This document shows positions 42,068 to 49,404 of a DNA stretch of 64,000 nt, piece after piece. Positions within the stretch are counted from its first letter, which is position 1. Every line of letters starts with the position of its first letter. The translations under genes and the position numbers were made by a program. The stretch is taken from contig CALKAL010000049.1 of the NCBI GenBank assembly GCA_937983065.1, forward strand, positions 17,953 through 81,952, in the 5' to 3' direction. This DNA comes from an uncultured Bacillaceae bacterium (GTDB lineage: Bacteria > Bacillota > Bacilli > Bacillales > Alkalibacillaceae). Under the pieces are notes generated by a model. That model had not been told where the DNA came from. It made no database searches and worked only from the letters and a program-made list of their open reading frames with translations.

Positions 42068-42700
42068 ATGAGACGCGTGTTATTTTTAATTTCAATGACG
42101 ATGATTGCATTATTTTTAGTCGCATGTGATGAGGCGGTCATTCAAAATGTAAATAATGAAACTAATAATGACGTACAAGAAAATAATAATGGAACAAGTG
42201 AAGATGCAAATCATATCGAAAATAATCTAGGAACAAACGAAACTTCTAACGATGATGAAAAAATCGAAGGAAATGAAGAGGAACTGGAATTAGTATCGAA
42301 AGAAAATAATGACGAACCAATTATAAATGAGATGGGAGATACCGTTCACTTTAACGATCTTCACATTACATTAAATGATGCTTATTTAAGTGAAGGTGGG
42401 GAATGGGAAACTCCTTTCAATGATTATTATTTAATTTTAGACTTATCAATTGAAAATACGGCTGATGAGCCAAAAAATGTTTCTACTTTACTTCAAATGT
42501 CTGTTGTAGACGATGAAAATTATAGCTATGATATTACGATATTTACTGAAACGAAAGGTAGTTTAGATGGTGAAATTGGGCCCGGAAGAACGACCCGAGG
42601 TGAAGTCGCTTTTGATGTTGATTCGTCAAGCTATTACGAATTTGTTTATGAAGATCCATTTAGAGCTGGACAAGCGATTTGGCGATTTGAAGCGAATTAA
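42068..42700 (+). CDS. DUF4352-type lipoprotein
   Basis: Secreted lipoprotein of 210 residues. Signal MRRVLFLISMTMIALFLVAC has lipobox LVAC, followed by a low-complexity Asn/Glu/Asp linker (about 25-85) and an immunoglobulin-like DUF4352 domain (about 90-210) with DYYLILDLSIENTADEPKNV and GPGRTTRGEVAFDV. ATG 42068 is 8 bases behind GGGGG; an earlier ATG (42041) has no site. Function unknown; DUF4352 proteins are cell-surface proteins of Gram-positives. Confidence 0.85.
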   Translation: MRRVLFLISMTMIALFLVACDEAVIQNVNNETNNDVQENNNGTSEDANHIENNLGTNETSNDDEKIEGNEEELELVSKENNDEPIINEMGDTVHFNDLHITLNDAYLSEGGEWETPFNDYYLILDLSIENTADEPKNVSTLLQMSVVDDENYSYDITIFTETKGSLDGEIGPGRTTRGEVAFDVDSSSYYEFVYEDPFRAGQAIWRFEAN

Positions 42701-42744
42701 TTTATGTTAGAATAAATATTTTTTAAAATAATAGTTGCTATATT

Positions 42745-42830
42745 AAGAAGGGTAAAAGGGTAGGCCCCCAAAGTAAGGTGAATTTTTCGCCCTAAATTGG
42801 GGAAATGGAGTACCAATAACCCTTCTTTTT
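42745..42830 (+). other. Nested hairpin element, possible terminator
   Basis: 86 nt with three nested pairings: AAGAAGGGT (42745-42753) / ACCCTTCTT (42819-42827), CCCCAA (42766-42771) / TTGGGG (42797-42802) and GGTGA (42777-42781) / TCGCC (42787-42791). A run of Ts ends the right arm, so on the plus strand it can terminate the lipoprotein gene. It is far larger than an ordinary terminator and might be a mobile palindrome or a structured RNA. Confidence 0.55.
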
Positions 42831-42856
42831 TAATTCTTATTATACAGCTAAAACAA

Positions 42857-43569
42857 CTAAACACCAGATAAAATACCGCCTTCAACTAGAAATTCTCCAC
42901 CCGTTGAATAAGTTGATTCATCAGATGCAAGGAAGAGCACTAAATTGGTAACTTCTTTAGTCTCACCCATACGTTGTAACGGAACTGACGCTGCAACAAT
43001 TTTTTCTGCATCTTTATTTTCACTAACCATTGCCGTTTTGATTGCTCCAGCATGAATCGTGTTTGCTCGAATCTTGTATTTTGCCAACTCTAAAGCAGCT
43101 ACTTTTGTCATACCAACCATCGCAAATTTCGATGCGGAGTAAGCTATATGGTTTTCAACGCCACGAAGTCCCGCTATGGAAGAAATATTTATGATACAAC
43201 CTCCTCCTGGATATAATGCATTCCTAAAAATGCGGAAGTTTGGTTAATTTCAATAATTTTCCGATATGTCTTGGGCGTCATTTCTTCAAGAGGCTCTAGA
43301 ATCGCCACACCTGCATTGTTAATAAGTACATTTACAGGACCGAATGCCTCTTCTGTTTCTTTAATTACATTCTGCCAATCCGTTTCACTTGTAACATCAT
43401 GCTTTATAAATTTTACGTTTTCACCAAGTTCATTCGCTAAATTCTCTCCTGATTCTGCATTCAAGTCCGTAATGACAACTTTTGCTCCTACAAATTCCTG
43501 AGCGTGAACAGAACCCATACCGCCTGCCCCACCTGTAATAATCGCAACCTTATCCTATTAACGGGCCAT
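42857..43569 (-). pseudogene. Decayed short-chain dehydrogenase
   Basis: Remains of a classical SDR, similar to glucose or 3-oxoacyl reductases. A good start (AGGAGGAG, ATG 43569) is followed by MAR and two consecutive stop codons (TAA TAG) before DKVAIITGGAGGMG. The frame then runs through VLINNAGVAILEPLEEMTP to SAFLGMHYIQ, where a frameshift with a small deletion occurs before GGCIINISSIAGLRGVE. The Tyr-Lys pair is read as YSASK in the third frame, and the C-terminus ends ILSGV. The parts otherwise remain well conserved, so the decay is recent. Sequencing error is unlikely to explain three lesions. Confidence 0.85.
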
Positions 43570-43892
43570 CACAAATCTCCTCCTAATTTTTCAATCCATT
43601 TTCATTTTATTTACAACTATTATTATGTCATTTTTCAGCATAATAATTCAGTTATTAGGAGAGATAGTTAGGTTGATGATGTTTTCCGATGAGATTTTTA
43701 TGCTTCGATATTTTCTAGATAAAAGGGACCCTCGCCTCCTCAAACATATAGATTTCGCTAAAAAAGAACCCTACTAGGATCCTTTCATAAATATCTACAA
43801 AAACGAAATTATTAAATAAAAAACACGTTAAATGCTAAGTATAAGCGTTTTAACGTGTTTGTTGGATATGTAGCGTAACCTAATAAATTACT
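43570..43892. other. Intergenic stretch with a hairpin
   Basis: No gene seen in 323 bases. A hairpin AAGAACCC (43764-43771) / GGATCCTT (43777-43784), with two G-T pairs, is followed by six Ts on the minus strand and looks like a stray terminator. The terminator at 43821-43860 belongs to the small gene upstream. Confidence 0.5.
43821..43860 (-). terminator. Terminator of the 68-residue membrane protein gene
   Basis: Perfect stem AAACACGTTAAA (43821-43832) / TTTAACGTGTTT (43849-43860), followed on the minus strand by T-rich sequence. Confidence 0.85.
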
Positions 43893-44099
43893 TTACAAAA
43901 ACCTCATTAATTGAACGATCACTAAAACCACGATAGTAATAGTCACAATCGTTGAAATGATTTTCTTAGAAATTTTTAGTAAACCTAATACAAGGACAAG
44001 TATAATAGCAACAACAATAGGCAAACCAACGATGTTAATTAAACTGTTTAAAAAATCGTTAACAGATTCACTCAAGAACGATGTAAAGTCGAAATCCAT
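43893..44099 (-). CDS. Small membrane protein, unrecognised
   Basis: 68 residues: a short acidic N-terminus (MDFDFTSFLSESVNDFLN), then two hydrophobic segments (about 22-42 and 47-66) joined by a KISKK loop. ATG 44099 lies behind GGGGGG, a good site, and a clear terminator follows, so it is likely expressed. No family recognised; a role as a small holin-like or stress peptide would be speculation. Confidence 0.72.
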   Translation of the reverse strand: MDFDFTSFLSESVNDFLNSLINIVGLPIVVAIILVLVLGLLKISKKIISTIVTITIVVLVIVQLMRFL

Positions 44100-44332
44100 A
44101 TTATCAATCCCCCCTTAAATCATATATCGGTTGTAATGGAATTTTATATAATATATTCGTACAAATTAAGAATTTTACTAGAATTCTTTTTAATATTTTG
44201 CTTCGATTTTAAATTAACCACCTAGCTGTAGTTCGGATTAAATATATTTATTTAAAAGTTGATTAAAAGCCTGCCCCATTTCTGCTCCAATTTGCTCTTT
44301 TCTTTATCGCACTAAAGCAAATCATTAAACAT

Positions 44333-44378
44333 AAAAATAGCCTAAAACCATTGATGTGATTGGCTTTAGGCTATTTTT
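44333..44378 (-). terminator. Terminator of the tRNA unit
   Basis: Long hairpin AAAAATAGCCTAAA (44333-44346) / TTTAGGCTATTTTT (44365-44378), extended by CCA/TGG after a mismatch, downstream of tRNA-Arg on the minus strand. Confidence 0.88.
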
Positions 44379-44384
44379 AATTAG

Positions 44385-44458
44385 CGTCCCAGGAGCGATT
44401 CGAACGCCCGACCGACAGCTTAGAAGGCTGTTGCTCTATCCAGCTGAGCTACTGGGAC
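44385..44458 (-). tRNA. tRNA-Arg (anticodon TCT)
   Basis: Cloverleaf of 74 nt: acceptor GTCCCAG (44452-44458) with CTGGGAC (44386-44392), discriminator G, D arm AGCTCAGCTGGATAGAGCA, anticodon loop with TCT, and T loop GTTCGAATC. CCA is not encoded. It reads AGA codons. Second in a two-tRNA unit. Confidence 0.96.
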
Positions 44459-44471
44459 ATATAAACTTGTA

Positions 44472-44545
44472 TGGAGCGGGTGAAGGGAATCGAACCCTCG
44501 ACAACAGCTTGGAAGGCTGTGGTTTTACCACTAAACTACACCCGC
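44472..44545 (-). tRNA. tRNA-Gly (anticodon TCC)
   Basis: Cloverleaf with encoded CCA: acceptor GCGGGTG (44539-44545) with CACCCGC (44476-44482), discriminator T, then CCA; anticodon loop CTTCCAA with TCC. It decodes GGA and GGG. First in the unit with tRNA-Arg. Its first bases recur at 44692-44709. Confidence 0.96.
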
Positions 44546-44709
44546 ATATTATTTGATTTTAATATTATTTATCGGAGTACACACTATAGGTACATTTTTC
44601 TCCGTGGTACCTGTCCCTGCATCTGCTAGCTTATTCATGGATGCAAATGCTTCGGGACAACTCGTAGTTATGACACAGATGCTTTGCTCGTCACTAAACT
44701 ACACCCGCA
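44529..44709. repeat. Direct repeat of the tRNA-Gly 5' end flanking a palindromic insert
   Basis: An 18-bp sequence, CACTAAACTACACCCGCA on the plus strand, occurs at 44529-44546 (inside tRNA-Gly) and at 44692-44709. Between them are inverted repeats AGGTAC/GTACCT (44588-44593, 44607-44612) and TGTCCCTGCATC (44612-44623), pairing with GATGCA (44640-44645) and GGGACA (44654-44659). This looks like an insertion that duplicated part of the tRNA, or the remains of an excised element. The 63-codon plus-strand ORF over it is not considered real. Confidence 0.75.
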
Positions 44710-44783
44710 ATTTGCTTTATACAGACAAGATTTATTATATATAATTAAATGCAAGTATGTCAAGGGTAAATTTAAAAAATCAG

Positions 44784-44814
44784 ATTGCTGAGAAGTATTT
44801 TATTTCTCAGCAAT
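44784..44814 (-). terminator. Terminator of rph-rdgB
   Basis: Perfect 11-bp stem ATTGCTGAGAA (44784-44794) / TTCTCAGCAAT (44804-44814), with six Ts shortly after on the minus strand. Twenty bases past rdgB. Confidence 0.82.
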
Positions 44815-44833
44815 TAATTATATGTTACATCGG

Positions 44834-45421
44834 TTACCTAATTGTTTCTACTATTTTATCTAATGCCCGTCTGCGATGACTAATTTTATTTTTTTCGTCA
44901 TCTCCTAGTTCAGCTAATGTTTCTTTATAACCGTCAGGAATGAAAATCGGATCATAACCGAAGCCTTCCGTTCCTTTTGGCTCAGTGGCAATGATTCCAT
45001 CACAACGACCTTCAACGACAATCGTTTCCTTCCCTGGCTGGGCTAAAGCGATGGCGCATATAAACGCTCCTGTTCGATCTTCATGAGGAACTTCAATCAA
45101 TTTTTTTAAAACTTTTTGTAAATTTTTTTGATCATCTTTCGCTTCGCCTGCATAACGGGCTGAATAAATGCCTGGTTCACCATTTAACGCATCAACGACT
45201 AATCCCGAATCATCGGCTAATACATTAATTTGAAAAGCCTCACTATACGCTTCAGCTTTCAATATAGCATTTTCTTTAAAACTCATCCCTGTTTCCTCAA
45301 CATCTTGGGCCTCAGGGTACTTTTCATACAAACTAACTATATCAATATTTAATTGGTTAAACATTTGCTCATATTCTTTTAATTTACCTTTATTCGTCGT
45401 TGCAATGTAAAAACGTTCCAT
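44834..45421 (-). CDS. rdgB: XTP/dITP diphosphatase (house-cleaning)
   Basis: Removes deaminated purine nucleotides (XTP, dITP) from the pool. 195 residues: nucleotide motif ATTNKGKLKEYEQMF (about 6-20), NVLADDSGLVVDALNGEPGIYSARYAG (about 65-91) and the C-terminal SHRRRAL. Start taken as ATG 45421 behind GAGGAG; a TTG 6 codons before overlaps that site. It follows rph by 4 bases. B. subtilis name ysnA. Confidence 0.95.
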   Translation of the reverse strand: MERFYIATTNKGKLKEYEQMFNQLNIDIVSLYEKYPEAQDVEETGMSFKENAILKAEAYSEAFQINVLADDSGLVVDALNGEPGIYSARYAGEAKDDQKNLQKVLKKLIEVPHEDRTGAFICAIALAQPGKETIVVEGRCDGIIATEPKGTEGFGYDPIFIPDGYKETLAELGDDEKNKISHRRRALDKIVETIR

Positions 45422-45425
45422 CGAT

Positions 45426-46172
45426 TTACTCCTCGTCAATCAATAAAGTAGATAATTCACCTAATGCGTCTTTTTGCAATTGGAAAAGTTCTTCAATTCC
45501 TTTGTTTGCGTGTTTTAGCATCACTTGTAGCTCATCGTATGAAAAGGTCGCTTCCTCACCAGTTCCTTGTATTTCAACAAATTTACCTTCATCCGTCATC
45601 ACGACGTTCATATCAACAAGGGCAACAGCATCTTCTTCGTATGATAGGTCTAAGATTGGTTCATTATTTTCGGTTAGCCCAACAGAAATTGCAGCTAAAA
45701 AGTTTTTAACAGGCATTTCTTTAATGAGTTCTTTTTTAATTAATTCACCACAAGCTAACGTCATTGCCACGAAAGCTCCTGTAATCGATGCTGTTCTCGT
45801 TCCTCCATCAGCTTGAATGACATCACAATCAATCCAAATCGTTCGTTCACCTAATTTATTTAAATCGATCACTGCTCTTAAAGCTCTTCCGATTAATCGT
45901 TGAATTTCCATCGTCCGACCTGAAATTTTACCTTTTGAAGATTCTCTTATGTTACGGACTTCAGTGGCCCGAGGAAGCATCGCATATTCTGCTGTAATCC
46001 ATCCTTTACCTTCTCCACGCATAAATGGGGGAACTCGTTCTTCCACACTCGCATTACAGATTACTTTCGTTTCACCAATAGTAATTAATACAGAGCCTTC
46101 TGGATGTTTCGTAAATTCAGTAGTTATATTCACATCTCTTAATTGATCTTCAAGTCGTCCATCTTTCCGCAT
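45426..46172 (-). CDS. rph: Ribonuclease PH
   Basis: Phosphorolytic 3' exonuclease that trims tRNA 3' ends. 248 residues starting [14 protein letters not shown], with EYAMLPRAT and the phosphate-binding [19 protein letters not shown] segment. Length standard. ATG 46172 behind TTAGGAGG. In B. subtilis gerM sits between racE and rph; here only a terminator lies between them. Confidence 0.96.
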   Translation of the reverse strand: MRKDGRLEDQLRDVNITTEFTKHPEGSVLITIGETKVICNASVEERVPPFMRGEGKGWITAEYAMLPRATEVRNIRESSKGKISGRTMEIQRLIGRALRAVIDLNKLGERTIWIDCDVIQADGGTRTASITGAFVAMTLACGELIKKELIKEMPVKNFLAAISVGLTENNEPILDLSYEEDAVALVDMNVVMTDEGKFVEIQGTGEEATFSYDELQVMLKHANKGIEELFQLQKDALGELSTLLIDEE

Positions 46173-46270
46173 TAATTGGCCTCCTAATTAATGATTAACA
46201 TCAATTCTTTATATATATTAGCTTAGTTTAAAAATAATATTTCAATCCTGTTAAAGTATAACACAAAAAA

Positions 46271-46297
46271 ACTTATACCTAAAAACATGGTATAAGT
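46271..46297 (-). terminator. Terminator of the MarR-racE unit
   Basis: Perfect 9-bp stem ACTTATACC (46271-46279) / GGTATAAGT (46289-46297), followed on the minus strand by seven Ts. Confidence 0.85.
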
Positions 46298-46301
46298 TCA
46301 A

Positions 46302-47102
46302 TTACAATTTTATTCGCTCTAATTGGAAATCAGTAAACTGAAAATAATCAGCCTGTAGCTTATAAAATAAATTTAACTCACCAGTCAACATGATATTAAT
46401 ACGATTACTCTGCCTATGCTGTGAAATTAAATTGTTAGACGTTAATATCGAGTTGACTTCCAATGCCGTTTCCTCTGCGGATGATAAAATAGTCACCTTT
46501 TCCCCGAAGTAGGATTCGATTGCAGGTTGAATGATCGGGTAATGGGTACAGCCTAATATGAGGGTGTCAATTGATACATCCTGTTTAATGACATTTAAAC
46601 TTTCATCGATTGCTAACTTTATTTCGTAATCATTCGTTTTTCCCTTTTCAATGAGTGGGACAAAATTAGGGCAGGCAATCTCAACTGGGTCAATGTGGCG
46701 GTTCATATTTTTGAGCATTTTTCCATAGGCGTTACTCTCAATGGTGATATGAGTCCCTATAATAGCGACCTTATTCGTCTTCGTCTCCTTAACAGCAGCT
46801 CGAGCACCTGGCTCAATGACACCGACAACTGGAATAGGTAATTCGTTTTTAAACGCCTCCAATGCAATTGCTGTAACTGTATTACAAGCAACGACGAGCA
46901 TTTTAATTTCAAACTGGAGTAAATACTGGACCATCTCCCACGCGTATTTGATGACCGCTTCTTCTTGTTTTGAACCGTATGGACAGCGTGCCGTATCACC
47001 AACGTAAATAAATTCCTCCATCGGTAATTGCTGTTTTAATTCTTTTAATACTGTTAATCCGCCAACCCCAGAATCAATCACTCCAATTGGTCTATTCAAC
47101 AT
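46302..47102 (-). CDS. racE: Glutamate racemase
   Basis: Makes D-glutamate for peptidoglycan (also named murI). 266 residues with DSGVGGLTVLKEL (about 10-22), GDTARCPYGSK, and the two catalytic Cys in VACNTVTA (about 73) and LGCTHYP (about 184). The start overlaps the MarR gene by 11 bases. The length is standard. Confidence 0.96.
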   Translation of the reverse strand: MLNRPIGVIDSGVGGLTVLKELKQQLPMEEFIYVGDTARCPYGSKQEEAVIKYAWEMVQYLLQFEIKMLVVACNTVTAIALEAFKNELPIPVVGVIEPGARAAVKETKTNKVAIIGTHITIESNAYGKMLKNMNRHIDPVEIACPNFVPLIEKGKTNDYEIKLAIDESLNVIKQDVSIDTLILGCTHYPIIQPAIESYFGEKVTILSSAEETALEVNSILTSNNLISQHRQSNRINIMLTGELNLFYKLQADYFQFTDFQLERIKL

Positions 47103-47571
47103 TATTCACCTTTTTTTGCTTGTTTGTGTTTTCTTCATGAAGCTTCATCTCGTTAAATAATTTCGTAAAAACAACTCTTAACGTGTTCACTTCTTCTTCA
47201 GAAAAGGCAGTTAAAACTTCTTTTAAATAATCTTGGCGTTTTTCAATCACTTCATCAATAATTTCTTTACCTTTATCTAAAAGATGAACACGGACAACGC
47301 GCCTGTCTTTCGGATCGCGAACACGTTTAATTAAATTGTTTTTCTCCATTCGATCAACTAAATCTGTTGTCGTACTGAACGCTAAATACATTTTTTTCGA
47401 TAGCTCACCAATCGTTAAATCTCCTGAATCGAGATATTGTAGAGCAACAAATTGAGGAGGAGTAATCGGATAATTATCTAAAATTTCTCTTCCGCGTTGT
47501 TTAATAATATGTGATATGTATCGAACACTTTTTTCTAACTCATAAATTGAATCCGCATCGATTGTCGGCAC
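47092..47571 (-). CDS. MarR-family transcriptional regulator, YsmB-like
   Basis: 159 residues with a winged helix (about 40-110): GELSKKMYLAFSTTTDLVDRMEK recognition helix and the DPKDRRVVRVHLLDKG wing. Start GTG 47571, ten bases behind GGGGG. It precedes racE and overlaps it, and in B. subtilis ysmB lies at the same place. Ligand and targets unknown; control of racE or of itself is possible. Confidence 0.9.
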   Translation of the reverse strand: MPTIDADSIYELEKSVRYISHIIKQRGREILDNYPITPPQFVALQYLDSGDLTIGELSKKMYLAFSTTTDLVDRMEKNNLIKRVRDPKDRRVVRVHLLDKGKEIIDEVIEKRQDYLKEVLTAFSEEEVNTLRVVFTKLFNEMKLHEENTNKQKKVNNVE

Positions 47572-47675
47572 CGCTAGGCATCCCCCTTTTTCTTAACCTT
47601 TCTTTTATTCTCATTCTTTTTCAACTAAATTTCAAGTCTTAAATGCTAAAATACAACTATATTTTACAAAAAAAT

Positions 47676-47724
47676 AAAACTGTAAAGAACCGGCGTATTT
47701 TCAGCCGGTTCAAATTACAGTTTT
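47676..47724 (-). terminator. Terminator overlapping the gerE stop
   Basis: Two stacked perfect stems: outer AAAACTGTAA (47676-47685) / TTACAGTTTT (47715-47724), and inner GAACCGGC (47687-47694) / GCCGGTTC (47704-47711), followed by ATTTT on the minus strand. The outer arm includes the last codons and the stop of gerE. Confidence 0.88.
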
Positions 47725-47939
47725 ATTTCCCCAAGACGTATTAATTCAACAACGGCTTGAGAACGCCCCTTGACTTGAAGTTTTTGGATTGTGTTAGAAA
47801 TATGATTTCGAACCGTTTTCTCCGATATGAACAATTGTTCAGCAATTTCCTTTGTCGTTTTGTCTTGCACTAACAGTTCAAATACTTCCCTTTCTCTTTT
47901 AGTTAATATATTCGTAGGTGGATATTTCTTACTATTCAA
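47715..47939 (-). CDS. gerE: Late mother-cell regulator GerE
   Basis: LuxR/FixJ-type DNA-binding protein of 74 residues that tunes the last class of coat genes. The whole protein is one HTH domain: LTKREREVFELLVQDKTTKEIAEQLFISEKTVRNHISN. Starts at TTG 47939 behind GAGGAGGGG. A SigK-type promoter lies upstream. It is between the thioesterase and the MarR gene, the B. subtilis order. Confidence 0.96.
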   Translation of the reverse strand: MNSKKYPPTNILTKREREVFELLVQDKTTKEIAEQLFISEKTVRNHISNTIQKLQVKGRSQAVVELIRLGEIKL

Positions 47940-48006
47940 GCGGTAACCCCTCCTCTGTAAAGAAGTGAGCTACTTGTTGCATTATGAGGAAATAACTTAG
48001 TCATCA

Positions 48007-48035
48007 TAGTTTATGAAAGGAAGATAATTATTGTT
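48007..48035 (-). promoter_or_regulatory. SigK-type promoter of gerE
   Basis: -10 CATAAACTA (48007-48015) matches the SigK pattern CATANNNTA. AACA (48032-48035) matches the -35 core AC, with a 16-bp spacer. B. subtilis gerE depends on SigK, so the reading fits. Confidence 0.7.
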
Positions 48036-48062
48036 CGAGATATTCGTCTACTTTCTCATACT

Positions 48063-48509
48063 TCAATCATTTCGTAACCTTTCGAGCTGCTTGTCATTAA
48101 ACGGTACTGATTTGCCGCTTTCTGTACTAATTTGAACAATCCGTCCACGCCCCGTTAAGACCATTTCATCACTTTTATTTAGTGCCATGTAATGAATATC
48201 AACGGATGAACTACCGACATGAGCCGCTTTGACGTACAATTTTAACTTTTCACCGAAATAAACTTGTTTAAAATAATCACATTGTAAATCGGCGACTACA
48301 GGAACCTCGGTTATATTTTCCGTCAACTCATTAAATAATTGTATATGATTCATAAAAGCGATACGTGCTTCTTCAAAATAAATAAATGGAGAAACATTAT
48401 TCATATGACCGAACATGTCTGTTTCAGAAAAACGAATGTTAATCGGAACATGGAATGTGAACTCTTTTTTCCACTGATCTAAATCGTCGATGTAAGCTGG
48501 TAATTTCAT
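48063..48509 (-). CDS. Acyl-CoA thioesterase, hotdog fold (YsmA-like)
   Basis: 148 residues of the 4-hydroxybenzoyl-CoA thioesterase type. The motif RFSETDMFGHMNNVSPFIYFEEAR carries the catalytic Asp-x-x-x-His-x-N. Likely hydrolyses acyl-CoA; substrate unknown. ATG 48509 behind AGAGGG. Position next to gerE and sdhB matches ysmA. Confidence 0.88.
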   Translation of the reverse strand: MKLPAYIDDLDQWKKEFTFHVPINIRFSETDMFGHMNNVSPFIYFEEARIAFMNHIQLFNELTENITEVPVVADLQCDYFKQVYFGEKLKLYVKAAHVGSSSVDIHYMALNKSDEMVLTGRGRIVQISTESGKSVPFNDKQLERLRND

Positions 48510-48550
48510 AACGAAAAGCCCTCTTTTCTTATTTTAATGATTGAAAAAAA

Positions 48551-48572
48551 GGACTGACGCAATTGTCAGCCC
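48551..48572 (-). terminator. Terminator of sdhCAB
   Basis: Stem GGACTGAC (48551-48558) / GTCAGCCC (48565-48572), one mismatch, with a six-base loop and then seven Ts on the minus strand. Confidence 0.8.
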
Positions 48573-48595
48573 TCATATTTTCATATATTGCTAGA

Positions 48596-49363
48596 TTAAT
48601 TGTGGTAATCACTACCGAAAAAGCTTTTGAAAGAATGTGTTGATGCTTCTCTATTTAATGCTGCGATTGAAGTTGTTAAAGGAATTCCTTTAGGGCAAAC
48701 TTGGACACAGTTTTGTGAGTTACCACAGCCTTGTAATCCACCGTCACCTAACAATGCATCCATACGTTCTTTTTTATGAAGTGAACCAGTAGGATGAGAG
48801 TTAAATAGACGTACTTGAGATAATGGAGCAGGTCCAATGAAATTAGATTGGCTATTAACATTTGGACAAGCTTCTAAACAAACACCACATGTCATACATT
48901 TTGATAATTCATATGCCCATTGGCGCTTACTTTCTGCCATTCTAGGACCAGGTCCAATGTCATATGTCCCATCAATCGGTACCCATGCTTTAACCTTTTT
49001 AAGTGAATCGAACATACGGCTACGATCAACAGCTAAGTCACGGATCACTGGGAATGTACGCATTGGTGCTAGTCTAACAGGTTGTTCAAGTTGATCAATT
49101 AATGATGAACAAGATTGCTGTGGTTTACCATTAATGACCATTGAACAAGCGCCACAAACCTCTTCTAAACAACCCATTTCCCAATGAACTGGTGTTGTTT
49201 TTTCCCCTTTAGCGTTGACTGGGTTACGCCGAATTTCCATTAAGGCAGAAATCACGTTCATGTTTTTACGATATGGGATTTCAAATTCCTCATCGTAAGG
49301 CTTTGAATCTGGGCTATCTTGACGCTCAATAATTAAGCGAATTGTCTTTTGTTTTTCCGCCAT
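48596..49363 (-). CDS. sdhB: Succinate dehydrogenase iron-sulfur subunit
   Basis: Carries electrons from FAD to quinone. 255 residues: a [2Fe-2S] site (CLEEVCGACSMVINGKPQQSC, about 65-85) and the [4Fe-4S]/[3Fe-4S] sites in CMTCGVCLEACPN and CGNSQNCVQVCPKGIP. ATG 49363 behind GGGGAGG. Last gene of sdhCAB. Confidence 0.97.
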   Translation of the reverse strand: MAEKQKTIRLIIERQDSPDSKPYDEEFEIPYRKNMNVISALMEIRRNPVNAKGEKTTPVHWEMGCLEEVCGACSMVINGKPQQSCSSLIDQLEQPVRLAPMRTFPVIRDLAVDRSRMFDSLKKVKAWVPIDGTYDIGPGPRMAESKRQWAYELSKCMTCGVCLEACPNVNSQSNFIGPAPLSQVRLFNSHPTGSLHKKERMDALLGDGGLQGCGNSQNCVQVCPKGIPLTTSIAALNREASTHSFKSFFGSDYHN

Positions 49364-49404
49364 CAGTTTTTCCTCCCCCTTAGGATTTTTAAAATAGCGA
49401 ATGG

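Noticed and set aside
44356..44744. Two plus-strand ORFs over the tRNA genes and the palindromic insert
   Set aside because: They are antisense to tRNA genes or run through hairpins, without ribosome sites.
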